Notes: generated from the sequence alone by a model not told the origin. Positions 16,827 to 25,413 are shown, counted from the stretch's first letter. The stretch: 53,007 bases of DNA from Hyphomicrobiales bacterium (GCA_024236415.1 JACKKN010000021.1:1-53007); one strand, 5' to 3'. Translations and numbers: made by a program.

Positions 16827-18443
16827 TCAGGGCGCTTCGGCGGCGGCGCGGGCCCAGGGATAGTCCATCTTGCCGTTGTCGCCGCGGCGCATGGCGTCGA
16901 CGAACACCACCCGGCGCGGCACCTTGTAGCCGGCGATGCGGCCGTGGGTGTCGGCGATCAGGTCCTCGGCGGTGACGTCGGTGCCGGGGCGGCGCGCCAC
17001 CACCGCCGCCACCTGCTCGCCGAACAGGGGGTCGGGCAGTCCGACCACGGCGCAGTCGGCGACGCCGGGGTGGCGCTTCAGCACCTCCTCCACCTCCTCG
17101 GGGAACACCTTCTCGCCGCCGGTGTTGATGCACAGCGCGCCGCGTCCCAGCAGCACCAGGGTGCCGTCGGCCTCGATGGTGGCCTGATCCCCGGGCAGGC
17201 AGTAGCGCACGCCGTCGAAGACGCGGAAGGTGCGCGCCGTCTTCTCCGGGTCCTTGTCGTATTCCAGCGGGATGCCGACGCACATGGCCACGTGGCCGAT
17301 CTCGCCGCTGCCCGGGCGCACGTCGCGGCCGTCCTCGGTCAGCACCCGGGTGCCGGCGTTGGGGGTGAAGCGGGCGGTCTCGCCGACGTTGCCCCGGGTC
17401 GCCACGTTGATGGCCATGGCCCCCTCGGTGCAGCCCAGCGAGTCCACCAGCTTCAGGTCGGCGTGGCGCAGCAGCCCGGCCTTGACCTCCTGGGACCAGA
17501 TCACCCCGGCGGACAGCATCTGCCGGAACGCCGACAGGTCGTAGGGCCGCCCGGCCGCGGCGGCCTCGTCCAGGGCCTCCAGCAGGGGGCGGGCGAAGGA
17601 ATCGCCGACGATGGTGATCTCCTCGACCCTGTGGCGCACCACCGTCTGCCACAGGACGTGGGGGTCGAACCGCCGGTTGTCGGCCATGACCGTGCAGCCG
17701 CCCATGTTCATGGGGAACATGGCGCCGGTATAGATGCCCATGCCGTGCATCAGGGGGCAGGCGGGCATGACCCGGGGGCAGCGGTCGGCGGCGTCCAGTT
17801 GGCGCACGCCGGCCAGCAGGTCCTCGACCGTCTCGGGCACCGGCAGGCCGCGGAACAGATAGCCGCGCACGGTCTTGGCCAGGACGTCGCCGTGGCGGTA
17901 CACGGCGCCGCGCGGCATGCCGGTGGTGCCGCCGGTGTAGATGACAAAGCGGTCGTCGGCCGAGCGCGCCTGGCGGGGCAGGGGGGATTGGCCGGCGATC
18001 AGGTCCTCGTAGGCCCGGGCGCCGTCCAGCAGCGGCGACCCGTCGTCGACCTGGATGGCGTGGCGCAGGCGCGGCAGGCGGTCGCGCACGGCGGCGATGC
18101 GCGGCGCGAAACAGCCCTCGAACACCACCGCCTCGGCCTCGCCGTCGGCCAGCAGGTAGACCAGCTCGTCCTCCAGGTAGCGGTAGTTCACGTTCAGGGG
18201 CACGGCGCGCAGCTTGAAGGCGGCGAAGGTGGTTTCCAGCCATTCGTTGCGGTTGTAGGCGTAGATGGCGATCCGTCCGCCGGTGCCCACGCCCATCCCG
18301 GACAGGGCCGCCGCCAGGCGCGCCGCGCGGTCGTCGTACTGGGCCCAGGTGCGCGTGTGGCGCGGGTCGATCAGGGCCGGCCGGCCGGGCACGGCGTCGG
18401 CCACATGCTCCCACACCGTGGCCAGGTGGTGTTCCTTGGCCAT
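16827..18443 (-). CDS. Acyl-CoA synthetase (AMP-forming)
   Basis: 538 residues. ANL-family carboxylate-CoA ligase with P-loop FVIYTGGTTGMPRGAVYRHGD (TGGTTG variant, common in fatty-acyl ligases), then DSLGCTEGA, VFDGVRYCLPGDQATIEADGTLVLLGRGALCINTGGEKVFPEEVEE, and a C-terminal GDNGKMDYPWAR with the catalytic Lys. It matches the long-chain or steroid-carboxylate FadD-like branch (FadD3/FadD19 style in layout), although the exact substrate cannot be assigned. It forms a single-gene unit, transcribed from the promoter region with operator copy B and divergent from the MaoC-dehydrogenase operon. Confidence 0.9.
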   Translation of the reverse strand: MAKEHHLATVWEHVADAVPGRPALIDPRHTRTWAQYDDRAARLAAALSGMGVGTGGRIAIYAYNRNEWLETTFAAFKLRAVPLNVNYRYLEDELVYLLADGEAEAVVFEGCFAPRIAAVRDRLPRLRHAIQVDDGSPLLDGARAYEDLIAGQSPLPRQARSADDRFVIYTGGTTGMPRGAVYRHGDVLAKTVRGYLFRGLPVPETVEDLLAGVRQLDAADRCPRVMPACPLMHGMGIYTGAMFPMNMGGCTVMADNRRFDPHVLWQTVVRHRVEEITIVGDSFARPLLEALDEAAAAGRPYDLSAFRQMLSAGVIWSQEVKAGLLRHADLKLVDSLGCTEGAMAINVATRGNVGETARFTPNAGTRVLTEDGRDVRPGSGEIGHVAMCVGIPLEYDKDPEKTARTFRVFDGVRYCLPGDQATIEADGTLVLLGRGALCINTGGEKVFPEEVEEVLKRHPGVADCAVVGLPDPLFGEQVAAVVARRPGTDVTAEDLIADTHGRIAGYKVPRRVVFVDAMRRGDNGKMDYPWARAAAEAP

Positions 18444-18476
18444 GCGGCCGTTCCTCCCCGTTGGCGCGAAATTTTT

Positions 18477-18490
18477 ATTCGCTTACGAAC
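18477..18490. promoter_or_regulatory. Shared palindromic operator, copy B
   Basis: ATTCGCTTACGAAC, 34 bp from the ligase start (18443) and 97 bp from the MaoC start (18587). A perfect TATAAT (18503-18508) for the rightward unit lies 12 bp downstream, so the operator covers the -35 region, as expected for a repressor. Confidence 0.65.
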
Positions 18491-18586
18491 TATTTCAGGT
18501 CCTATAATAGGCCGGGCGGAAATTTTATCCAGGCTGGACCGTCGGCGCCATGGTGCAGCCGGTCCGGCGGCAGGGGGAAGCGAAAA

Positions 18587-19084
18587 ATGACGCAGACGGA
18601 CGGGGACGCGCGGGCCGAGCCCAGGCTGGTCGGCATCGGCCCCTATTGGAACGACCTGAAGGTGGGGGACCGGTTCCGCACCCTGGCGCGCACCATCACC
18701 GACGCCGACATTACTGCCTTCGTCGGCGTGACCGGGATGACCGAGGTCCTGTTCACGGACCTGACCTTCAAGAAGGGGGCGGCGGCGAAGGTGGACGGCC
18801 GGGTGGCGCCGGCGGCCCTGACCTACACCCTGATCGAGGGCATCCAGTGCCAGACCCTGATCCAGGGCATCGGCCTGGCGCTGCTGGAGGTGGAGAAGAA
18901 GGTCCTGGCGCCGGTGGTGGCGGGCGACACGGTCCACGCCATCGTCGAAATCCTGGACCTGCGGCCCACCAGCAAGGGCGGGCGCGGCATCGTCACCGCC
19001 CGCAACGACATCGTCAACCAGCGCGGCGAGACGGTGATCACCTACCGCACCGTGCGCATGGCCGCCGGCCGGCCCGAGGATTGA
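18587..19084 (+). CDS. MaoC-like (hot-dog) enoyl-CoA hydratase
   Basis: 165 residues from ATG 18587 with GGGGGA seven bases upstream. A single hot-dog domain with the layout of MaoC/hydratase-2 relatives: PYWNDLKVGDRFRTLARTITDADITAFVGVTGMTEVLFTD, then GRVAPAALTYTLIEG and VVAGDTVHAIVEILDLRPTSKGGRGIVTARNDIVNQRGE. The usual catalytic Asp/His pair (D-x-N-P-x-H) is not present; TGMTEVLFTD stands there instead. It may therefore be the non-catalytic half of a heteromeric hydratase, or use other residues. It heads a three-gene operon with two dehydrogenases. Confidence 0.82.
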   Translation: MTQTDGDARAEPRLVGIGPYWNDLKVGDRFRTLARTITDADITAFVGVTGMTEVLFTDLTFKKGAAAKVDGRVAPAALTYTLIEGIQCQTLIQGIGLALLEVEKKVLAPVVAGDTVHAIVEILDLRPTSKGGRGIVTARNDIVNQRGETVITYRTVRMAAGRPED

Positions 19085-19206
19085 GGGCCCGGACCATGGG
19101 GGCGCCGGCCTAGAATCCACTGGACAGCCCGGGCCCCGATCCGAAATGCTGTCACACGACCGGGAACATAAACATACCGACGGGTAGAGGACGCGAGGAA
19201 ACAGCC

Positions 19207-20403
19207 ATGGATCTTTCCTACAACGCCGAGGAACTGGCCTTCCGCGACGAGGTGCGGGCCTTCCTCAAGGACAAGCTGCCGCAGGACCTGGCCGACAAGG
19301 TGAAGAAGAGCCAGCGTCTGTCCAAGAACGACTACATGACCTGGCATCGCATCCTGTTCGACCAGGGGTGGATCACGCCGGGCTGGCCGGTGGAGTACGG
19401 TGGCACCGGCTGGACCGCCATCCAGAAGCACATCTTCGACGAGGAGGCCAGCGCCGCCGGGGCGCCGCGCGTGCAGCCCTTCGGCGTCAACCTGGTGGGG
19501 CCGGTGATCTGCCACTTCGGCAGCGAGGAGCACAAGCAGCGTTTCCTGCCCAAGATCCGCAGCGGCGAGGAGTTCTGGTGCCAGGGCTTCTCCGAGCCCG
19601 GGGCCGGGTCCGACCTGGCGTCCCTCAAGACCCGGGCCGTCCTGGACGGCGACGAATGGGTGGTCAACGGCCAGAAGACCTGGACCACGCTGGGCCACTA
19701 CGCCGACTGGATCTTCTGCCTGGTGCGGACCGACCCGGACGTGAAGAACCAGGAGGGCATCTCGTTCCTGCTGATCGACATGAAGACGCCCGGCGTGACG
19801 GTGCGCCCCATCGTCACCCTGGCCGGCGACCACGTGGTCAACGAGGTGTTCCTGGAGGACGTGCGGGTGCCGGCCGGGAACCTGGTGGGCGAGCTGAACC
19901 GCGGCTGGGACTACGCCAAGTTCCTGCTCAGCAACGAGCGCACGGGCATCGCCGGCATCGGCGCCAGCAAGGCCGACCTGGAGCACCTGAAGGACATGGC
20001 GCGCCTGGAGCGCAAGAACGGCAAGCCGCTGATCGACGACCCCCTGTTCCAGGCCCGCCTGGCGCAGCTCGAAATCGACCTCATGGCGCTGGAACTGACC
20101 AACATGCGCGTCCTGGTCGAGGAGCAGGAACGCGGCTCGCCGGGACCCATCTCGTCGCTGCTGAAGATCCGCGGTTCGGAAATCCAGCAGCGGCTGGCGG
20201 AGATGAAGATGGACGCCGTCGGCCCCTATGCCACGCCCTTCATCCTGGAGGCCGTGGACGCGGACTGGAACGGCGAGCCGGTGGGCCCCGACTATGCCGC
20301 CGCCTGCGCGCGGAGCTACTTCGACCGGCGCAAGACATCCATCTACGGCGGCTCGAACGAGATCCAGAAGAACATCATCACCAAGGCGATCCTGGGGCTC
20401 TAG
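19207..20403 (+). CDS. Acyl-CoA dehydrogenase (large-subunit type)
   Basis: 398 residues. Signatures: FCQ-type beta-domain stretch WCQGFSEPGAGSDLASLKTRAVLDGDEWVVNGQKTWTT, VNEVFLEDVRVPAGNLVGELNRGWDYAKFLLSNERTGIAG, and C-terminal RRKTSIYGGSNEIQKNIITKAILGL. IYGGSNEIQ replaces the IYEGTNEIQ of medium-chain enzymes, so that Glu is absent. Together with the next gene (16 bp away, also a dehydrogenase homologue) it matches the paired PimC/PimD or ChsE-like heterotetrameric enzymes in which two unequal subunits share the FAD sites. Such pairs typically act on long dicarboxyl-, isoprenoid- or sterol-side-chain CoA esters. Confidence 0.9.
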   Translation: MDLSYNAEELAFRDEVRAFLKDKLPQDLADKVKKSQRLSKNDYMTWHRILFDQGWITPGWPVEYGGTGWTAIQKHIFDEEASAAGAPRVQPFGVNLVGPVICHFGSEEHKQRFLPKIRSGEEFWCQGFSEPGAGSDLASLKTRAVLDGDEWVVNGQKTWTTLGHYADWIFCLVRTDPDVKNQEGISFLLIDMKTPGVTVRPIVTLAGDHVVNEVFLEDVRVPAGNLVGELNRGWDYAKFLLSNERTGIAGIGASKADLEHLKDMARLERKNGKPLIDDPLFQARLAQLEIDLMALELTNMRVLVEEQERGSPGPISSLLKIRGSEIQQRLAEMKMDAVGPYATPFILEAVDADWNGEPVGPDYAAACARSYFDRRKTSIYGGSNEIQKNIITKAILGL

Positions 20404-20419
20404 GGGAAGGGGACGGACC

Positions 20420-21562
20420 ATGGATTTTTCCTACAGCGAGGAACAGACCCTCATCGCCAACAGCCTGCGCAAGCTGCTGGACGACACCTATGCCCAGGAC
20501 CAGCGCCAGCGCTACCTGGAGAGCGACCTGGGCTACAGCGCCGACAACTGGCGCCAGTATGCCGAGCTGGGTCTGCTGAGCGTCCCCTTCGCCGAGGAGG
20601 TGGGCGGCTTCGGCGGCTCGTCGGTGGACGTGCTGGTGCTGCAGACCGAGTTCGGCCGGCGCCTGGCGCTGGAGCCTTTCGTTTCCACCGTGGTCCTGGG
20701 CGGCGGTGCGGTGCGCCTGGCCGCCTCGGCCGAGCAGCAGGCGGAGATCCTGCCGGCGGTCATCGCCGGCGAGTGCCGCCTGGCCGCGGCCCTGGGCGAA
20801 CCCCAGGCCCGCTTCGACCTGAACGATGTCGAGACCACGGCCAGGGCCGATGGCGGCGGCTGGGTCCTGAACGGGGCCAAGGCCGTGGTCATGGGCGGCG
20901 ATACGGCGGACAAGCTGGTGGTCTCGGCCCGCACCGGCGGCGCCGCGACCGAGCGCGAGGGCCTCAGCCTGTTCCTGGTGGACGCCGACGCCGCCGGCGT
21001 GTCGCGCCGCGGCTACCGCCTGATCGACGGCCGCGGCGCCGCCGAAGTGACGCTGGACAACGTGACCGTGGACGGGGCGGCCCTGCTGGGCGAGCCGGGC
21101 GCCGCCTGGCCGGTGATCGAGCACGTGGCCGACCTGGGCAACGCGGCGCTGTGCGCCGAGGCCGTGGGCGCCATGGAGATGGTCAACGAGCTGACCCTGG
21201 ACTACCTCAAGATGCGCCAGCAGTTCGGCCGCCCCATCGGGCGCTTCCAGGTGCTGCAGCACCGCATGGTGGACCTGGTGATGGAGTACGAAAACGCCAG
21301 GTCCATCGCCCTGCTGGCGGCCATGGAGGCGGACAACCCCGACGTCACCACGCGGGCCCGGGCCGTGTCGGCGGCCAAGGTCTATGTCGCCGGGGCCGGC
21401 CGCAAGATGGGCCAGTGGTCGATCCAGATGCACGGCGGCATCGGCATGACCGACGAATACATGCTGGGCCACTACGCCAAGCGGCTGAACGTGGGCGAGC
21501 AGACCCTGGGCGACGTCGACCACCACCTGGCCCGTTTCGGCGCCATCGCGGCGGCGGCGTAG
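20420..21562 (+). CDS. Acyl-CoA dehydrogenase (small-subunit type)
   Basis: 380 residues from ATG 20420, after AAGGGGACGG. The N-terminal helical domain (DFSYSEEQTLIANSLRKLLDDTY) and the C-terminal domain (MRQQFGRPIGRFQVLQHRMVDLVMEYENARS, MHGGIGMTDEYMLGHYAKRL) are clear. The middle beta domain is degenerate: no TEPxAGSD motif, AAALGEPQARFDLNDVETTARADG instead. This is normal for the PimC-like partner in heteromeric dehydrogenases, where the small subunit contributes FAD contacts and the large subunit binds substrate. Operon order MaoC, large, small suggests successive desaturation and hydration of one intermediate. Confidence 0.88.
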   Translation: MDFSYSEEQTLIANSLRKLLDDTYAQDQRQRYLESDLGYSADNWRQYAELGLLSVPFAEEVGGFGGSSVDVLVLQTEFGRRLALEPFVSTVVLGGGAVRLAASAEQQAEILPAVIAGECRLAAALGEPQARFDLNDVETTARADGGGWVLNGAKAVVMGGDTADKLVVSARTGGAATEREGLSLFLVDADAAGVSRRGYRLIDGRGAAEVTLDNVTVDGAALLGEPGAAWPVIEHVADLGNAALCAEAVGAMEMVNELTLDYLKMRQQFGRPIGRFQVLQHRMVDLVMEYENARSIALLAAMEADNPDVTTRARAVSAAKVYVAGAGRKMGQWSIQMHGGIGMTDEYMLGHYAKRLNVGEQTLGDVDHHLARFGAIAAAA

Positions 21563-21582
21563 ACGCATCGCCCCCAAAGAAA

Positions 21583-21772
21583 TCCCCTCTCCCCGCGGGA
21601 GGGTGAGGGGGCGGTATCCGACACGGCGGACCAAGCGGCTCCCGTCCAGCACCCTCACCCCGACCCTCTCCCTCAGGGACAGGGGGCAGGCCTCGTCCGG
21701 CATGCTCCATTCCCTCTCCCCGCGGGAGAGGGAGGGGCCCGCGCCGTCAGGCGTGGGAGGGTGAGGGGGCGC
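21583..21772. repeat. Intergenic palindromic repeat cluster (CCCTCTCCCCGCGGGAG type)
   Basis: Between two convergent genes stand several copies, direct and inverted, of a G/C block like CCTCTCCCCGCGGGAG with GGGTGAGGGGGCG borders: near 21585-21613, 21653-21680 (inverted), 21713-21740 and 21757-21772. In one frame it reads SLRERVGVRV, a dispersed repeat often seen in proteobacterial genomes. No gene is supported here; it may also act as a bidirectional terminator. Confidence 0.7.
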
Positions 21773-21782
21773 CGCCGGCCGC

Positions 21783-22913
21783 CTAAACCGCCCCCGCCGC
21801 CTTCAGCGCCGCGATCTCGTCGCCGCTGAAGCCCCAGTCGGCCAGGGCGGCGTCGTTGTGTTGGCCGGGCAGGGGGGGCGGTCCCTGGATTCCGGATTCG
21901 GTGCGGCTGAAGCGCGGTGCCGGGGCCGGTTGTTGCAGGCCATCCACCTCGACGAAGATGTTGCGGGCCCGGTTGTGGGCGTGGTGGGGGGCTTCCTCCA
22001 GGTCCAGCACCGGGGCGAAGCAGACCTCGCTGCCCTCCATCACGGCGCACCACGCGTCGCGGGTCTTGGTGGCGAACAGGTCGGCGAAGACCTGGCGCTG
22101 GCGCGGCCAGTCGTCACGGTTCTCGCGGTCGCCCAGGTCGGCCTCGGTCAGCCCCGTCAGGCGCAGCAGCTCGGCGTAGAACTGGGGCTCGATCGAGGCG
22201 ATGCAGATCCATTTGCCGTCGGCGCATTTGTAGGTGTTGTAATAGGGCGCGCCGCCGTCCAAGTGGTTGTAGCCACGGCGGTTGAACCAGCGGCCCATGG
22301 CCTGGTAGCCGAAGATGATGCCCATCAGGGCGGCGCTGCCGTCGGTCATGGCCGCGTCCACGACCTGACCCCGGCCCGATCCCTTGGCCTCCAGCAGGGC
22401 CGCCAGGATGCCGAGCGCCAGCACCATGCCGCCGCCGCCGAAATCGCCCACCAGGTTCAGCGGCGGCATGGGGTTGCGGTCGGCCTCGCCCATGGACCAC
22501 AGGGCGCCGCACAGCGCGATGTAGTTGATGTCGTGCCCGGCGGCCTTGGCCAGCGGGCCGTCCTGGCCCCAGCCGGTCATGCGGCCGTAGACCAGGCGCG
22601 GGTTGCGTGCCAGGCACACGTCGGGGCCCAGGCCCAGGCGTTCCATGACGCCGGGGCGGAAGCCCTCGATCAGGGCGTCGGCGCCCTCGATCAGGCGCAG
22701 GGCGGCGGCCACGGCCTCGGGCTTCTTCAGGTCGAGCGCGATGGACCGCCGGCCGCGGTGCAGGACCTGCTTGCTCAGGTCCCGGTCGGGAACGGCGCCC
22801 TTGCGGTCCAGGCGCACGATCTCGGCCCCCATGTCGGCCAGCATCATGGCGGCGAAGGGCCCCGGCCCGATGCCGGCGAACTCGACGATCCTGATTCCCT
22901 TAAGCGGTCCCAT
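21783..22913 (-). CDS. Alpha-methylacyl-CoA racemase (CaiB/BaiF family)
   Basis: 376 residues from MGPLKGIRIVEF at 22913. Class III CoA-transferase fold, but with the racemase signature: His127 in AAGHDINYIALCGAL and Asp157 in NLVGDFGGGGM, the pair that in characterised racemases (His126/Asp156) moves the alpha proton of 2-methylacyl-CoA. The N-terminal stretch GIGPGPFAAMMLADMGAEIVRLDR also fits AMACR. The role would be to convert (2R)- to (2S)-methyl-branched acyl-CoA so that dehydrogenases can act, as in bile-acid, phytanate or steroid side-chain oxidation. A longer in-frame start adds only an Ala/Thr-rich stretch lying inside the MarR tail. It overlaps the MarR gene by 14 bp and is last in the SDR-MaoC-MarR-racemase operon. 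Confidence 0.88.
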   Translation of the reverse strand: MGPLKGIRIVEFAGIGPGPFAAMMLADMGAEIVRLDRKGAVPDRDLSKQVLHRGRRSIALDLKKPEAVAAALRLIEGADALIEGFRPGVMERLGLGPDVCLARNPRLVYGRMTGWGQDGPLAKAAGHDINYIALCGALWSMGEADRNPMPPLNLVGDFGGGGMVLALGILAALLEAKGSGRGQVVDAAMTDGSAALMGIIFGYQAMGRWFNRRGYNHLDGGAPYYNTYKCADGKWICIASIEPQFYAELLRLTGLTEADLGDRENRDDWPRQRQVFADLFATKTRDAWCAVMEGSEVCFAPVLDLEEAPHHAHNRARNIFVEVDGLQQPAPAPRFSRTESGIQGPPPLPGQHNDAALADWGFSGDEIAALKAAGAV

Positions 22914-23415
22914 CGCGGTCGCGCCTCCTGCCATTGCCGTTGCCGTTGCCATTGCCGTCGTCGTCACCGTCGCCCGTGTGGGCGCGGGCGGCGCGGGCCA
23001 GGTTCATCTTGATGATGCGCAGCATCTTGATCAGCTGCTCGATCTGCTCGTCGTCCAGGCCGGTCATGGAGGTCTTGTTGACCTCGTTGATGCGCCGGCT
23101 CATGGTCTTCTGCAGGTCGGCCACCTTGTCGGTCAGCCACACCCGCTTGGCGCGGCGGTCCTTGGGGTCCGGCCGGCGCTCGACCCAGCCGTGGGCCTCC
23201 AGGCGGTCGATCAGGCCGCTCAACGTCACCGCGCCCAGGTCCATACGGTCGGCCAGGTCAGTCTGGGTCTGACCGTCCTTGCGGCCCAGGTGGGCGAGCA
23301 CCCACCACTGCGCCCGGGTCAGGCCCTGGGGCTGCATCAATTGGTCGAAGACGATGGTGCGGAAGCGGGCGACGTCGTGGAACAGGAAACCGATCTTGCG
23401 GTCCAGATCCTTCAT
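22900..23415 (-). CDS. MarR-family transcriptional regulator
   Basis: 171 residues from ATG 23415, overlapping the MaoC stop by 4 bp (ATGA). Winged HTH of MarR type: TRAQWWVLAHLGRKDGQTQTDLADRMDLGAVTLSGLIDRLEAHGWVERRPDPKDRRAKRVWLTDK, with the DxRxK-like wing (DPKDRRAKR). N- and C-terminal helices would form the dimer interface. The last 25 residues are an odd low-complexity tail (GDDDGNGNGNGNG then Arg/Asp rich) arising from a hexanucleotide-type repeat that overlaps the racemase start. It is the only regulator inside the catabolic locus, hence the first candidate to read the operator found at 13460, 18477, 25325 and 42867. MarR proteins often respond to aromatic or acyl-CoA ligands. Confidence 0.88.
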   Translation of the reverse strand: MKDLDRKIGFLFHDVARFRTIVFDQLMQPQGLTRAQWWVLAHLGRKDGQTQTDLADRMDLGAVTLSGLIDRLEAHGWVERRPDPKDRRAKRVWLTDKVADLQKTMSRRINEVNKTSMTGLDDEQIEQLIKMLRIIKMNLARAARAHTGDGDDDGNGNGNGNGRRRDRDGTA

Positions 23416-24299
23416 GACGGCCCCGCCCAGTCGTCCGGCTCGCCCACGTCGACCAGGCCGTTGTTCAGGACCACGATGTCCCGTTCCAGCACCTTGGAGC
23501 GGAACGAGACCTCGTCGCCGTCGCGCCACATCTCGGTACGGATGGTCTCGCCCGGGTAGACGGGGCTGGCGAAGCGCAGCCGCAGGCTCTTGAAACGGCG
23601 GGCGTCGTAGCCGCAATAGGTGCGCAGCACGGCGTGCCCGGCAACCCCCAGCGAGCACAGGCCGTGCAGGATCGGCGCCTTGAACCCGGCCGCGGTCGCG
23701 GTCTTGGGGTCGGCGTGCAAGGGATTGGGGTCCCCCGACAGGCGGTAGATCAGGGCCTGCTGCGGCAGGGTGCGCAGGTCGCAGACGGCGTCCGGCTCCC
23801 GCTCCGGCAGGCGATGGGGTTCCGGCTGCGGGCCCGGCTTGCCGCCGAAGCCGCCGTCGCCGCGGGCGAAGGTGGTGGAGGTCAGGGTCGCCAGCAGGTC
23901 GCCCGTGGCCTTGTCGGTCAGGGTGCGCTCGATATACAGCAGGGCGCCCTTGTCGGCCCCCTTGTCCAGGATGTCCACCACCCGGGTGCGGCCCACCACC
24001 GTGGCCTCGGCCGGCAGGGGCCGGTGCAGGCGCATGCCCTGTTCGCCGTGCAGGACCTTCTTCCAGTCGATGCCCGAGCGCGGGTCGCGGACCCAGAACC
24101 CGGGCCAGGCGACGATGATGGACATGGTCGGCACCGCCGAGAACCCGTCCTCCTCGAACACGTAGTGCAGCTCCGCCTCGTCCAGGGGGTCGTGGCCCAG
24201 GCCGATGCCCAGCGCGTAGAGGATGGCGTCCTTGGTGGTGTAGGTCTGCTCCACTTCGGGGAACGGCCAGTTGTAGATCGTGTCAGGGTCGATGGTCAC
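23412..24299 (-). CDS. MaoC-type 2-enoyl-CoA hydratase (hydratase 2)
   Basis: 295 residues, a double hot-dog protein like the hydratase-2 part of peroxisomal multifunctional enzyme 2. The second half carries the catalytic motif YRLSGDPNPLHADPKTATAAGFKAPILHGLCSLG with Asp190 and His195, giving (3R)-hydroxyacyl-CoA. The first half holds VPTMSIIVAWPGFW and HGEQGMRLHRPLPAEATVVGRTRVVDI, the substrate-binding hot-dog. It lies 39 bp after an HSD17B4-like dehydrogenase gene in the same operon; in animals the two activities are fused in one protein. The order supports sequential hydration and oxidation of the same intermediate. Confidence 0.92.
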   Translation of the reverse strand: MTIDPDTIYNWPFPEVEQTYTTKDAILYALGIGLGHDPLDEAELHYVFEEDGFSAVPTMSIIVAWPGFWVRDPRSGIDWKKVLHGEQGMRLHRPLPAEATVVGRTRVVDILDKGADKGALLYIERTLTDKATGDLLATLTSTTFARGDGGFGGKPGPQPEPHRLPEREPDAVCDLRTLPQQALIYRLSGDPNPLHADPKTATAAGFKAPILHGLCSLGVAGHAVLRTYCGYDARRFKSLRLRFASPVYPGETIRTEMWRDGDEVSFRSKVLERDIVVLNNGLVDVGEPDDWAGPS

Positions 24300-24338
24300 G
24301 GCGTGGCTCCGACGGGGGGAAGGGGCGCGGTTGCGCGA

Positions 24339-25259
24339 TCAGACGGGGTCCCAGCAGAAGATGTCGGCCGAGCGGTCGAGCGGGAAGAAGCTCGCCTGCA
24401 TGGCCGGGAAGGCCTGGACGATCACGGACTCGGGTGTCCATCCCTCGCCCCGGTGCACGCTGCGCAGGGGGCGCGACTGGCCCATCAGGAAGATCTCGTT
24501 GCTGCGCACGGCGAAAATCTGCCCGGAAACGTGCTGCGCCGCGTCCGACGCGAGCGCCGTCACCAGGGGCGCGATCTTGGCCGTGGTCATGGTCTTCATG
24601 CGCTCCACCCGTTCGCGCTGGGCCTCGTCGTTGATGGGGATGGTGCCGATCAGGCGGCTCCAGGCGAACGGCGCGATGGCGTTGGAGGTGACATTGTAGC
24701 GCGCCATGTCCAGCGCGATGGACTTGGACAGCGCGACGATGCCCAGCTTGGCCGCGGCGTAGTTGGCCTGGCCGAAATTGCCGATCAGGCCCGAGGTCGA
24801 AGTCATGTGCACCATCCGCCCCGACTCCTGCTGGCGGAAGTGGGTGGCGGCGGCGCGGGCCACGTTGAACGATCCCTTCAGGTGCACGTTCACCACCGCG
24901 TCCCAGTCCCCCTCGGTCATCTTGTGGAAGATGGTGTCGCGCAGGATGCCGGCGTTGTTGACCACGATGTCGATGCGGCCGAAGGACGATACCGCCTGCT
25001 CGACCATGGCATGGGCGGCGTCGAAATCGGCCACGCTGTCGCCGTTGGCCTCGGCCTCGCCGCCGGCGTCGCGGATGGTCTTGACCACCTCCAGGGCCGG
25101 AATCTGGTCGGCGCCGTCGCCGGTTTCCGTGGCCCCCAGGTCGTTGACGATCACCTTGGCGCCGCGCGCCGCCATCAGCAGGGCGATGTCCCGGCCCACC
25201 CCGCGCCCGGCGCCGGTAACCAGCGCGACCTTGCCTGCCAACATCCCGTTTTCGGTCAT
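24339..25259 (-). CDS. Short-chain dehydrogenase, (3R)-hydroxyacyl-CoA type
   Basis: 306 residues from ATG 25259 after ACAGGAA. Rossmann motif VTGAGRGVGRDIALLMAARGAKVIVNDLG, then VVNNAGILRD, and the catalytic Ser/Tyr/Lys set in TSTSGLIGNFGQANYAAAKLGI. The NDLG motif, a Ser-Thr-Ser-Gly run and length near 300 with extra C-terminal residues match the dehydrogenase part of HSD17B4/MFE-2. It would oxidise (3R)-hydroxyacyl-CoA to 3-ketoacyl-CoA with NAD. It is the first gene of the operon and lies 66 bp from operator copy C. It supplies the product for the SCP2-type thiolase encoded at 9518. Confidence 0.92.
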   Translation of the reverse strand: MTENGMLAGKVALVTGAGRGVGRDIALLMAARGAKVIVNDLGATETGDGADQIPALEVVKTIRDAGGEAEANGDSVADFDAAHAMVEQAVSSFGRIDIVVNNAGILRDTIFHKMTEGDWDAVVNVHLKGSFNVARAAATHFRQQESGRMVHMTSTSGLIGNFGQANYAAAKLGIVALSKSIALDMARYNVTSNAIAPFAWSRLIGTIPINDEAQRERVERMKTMTTAKIAPLVTALASDAAQHVSGQIFAVRSNEIFLMGQSRPLRSVHRGEGWTPESVIVQAFPAMQASFFPLDRSADIFCWDPV

Positions 25260-25324
25260 TTCCTGTCCCCGTTTGTGATTTTCCTGGCGGCCCATGTTGC
25301 CGATGAAATATATGCTGTATTATT

Positions 25325-25338
25325 ATTCGTATGCGAAC
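25325..25338. promoter_or_regulatory. Shared palindromic operator, copy C
   Basis: ATTCGTATGCGAAC, between the divergent SDR operon (start 25259) and the dehydrogenase-ligase operon (start 25414). It overlaps the TATTAT stretch at 25318-25326, a likely -10 of the rightward promoter with TTGCCG (25297-25302) as -35. Confidence 0.68.
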
Positions 25339-25413
25339 TTAATGTCGATAAGTTTCCGAGCCGCCGAAACCCCGGCGACAACGGAATCCGGCACGGTGGA
25401 GGCCCCGTCCCAG

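Noticed and set aside
21583..21772. CRISPR or a small protein gene
   Set aside because: Too few, irregular and inverted copies; the frames only show the well-known SLRERVGVRV-like repeat.
21783..22913. Formyl-CoA-transferase or carnitine CoA-transferase
   Set aside because: The His127/Asp157 pair and surrounding motifs are those of alpha-methylacyl-CoA racemase.
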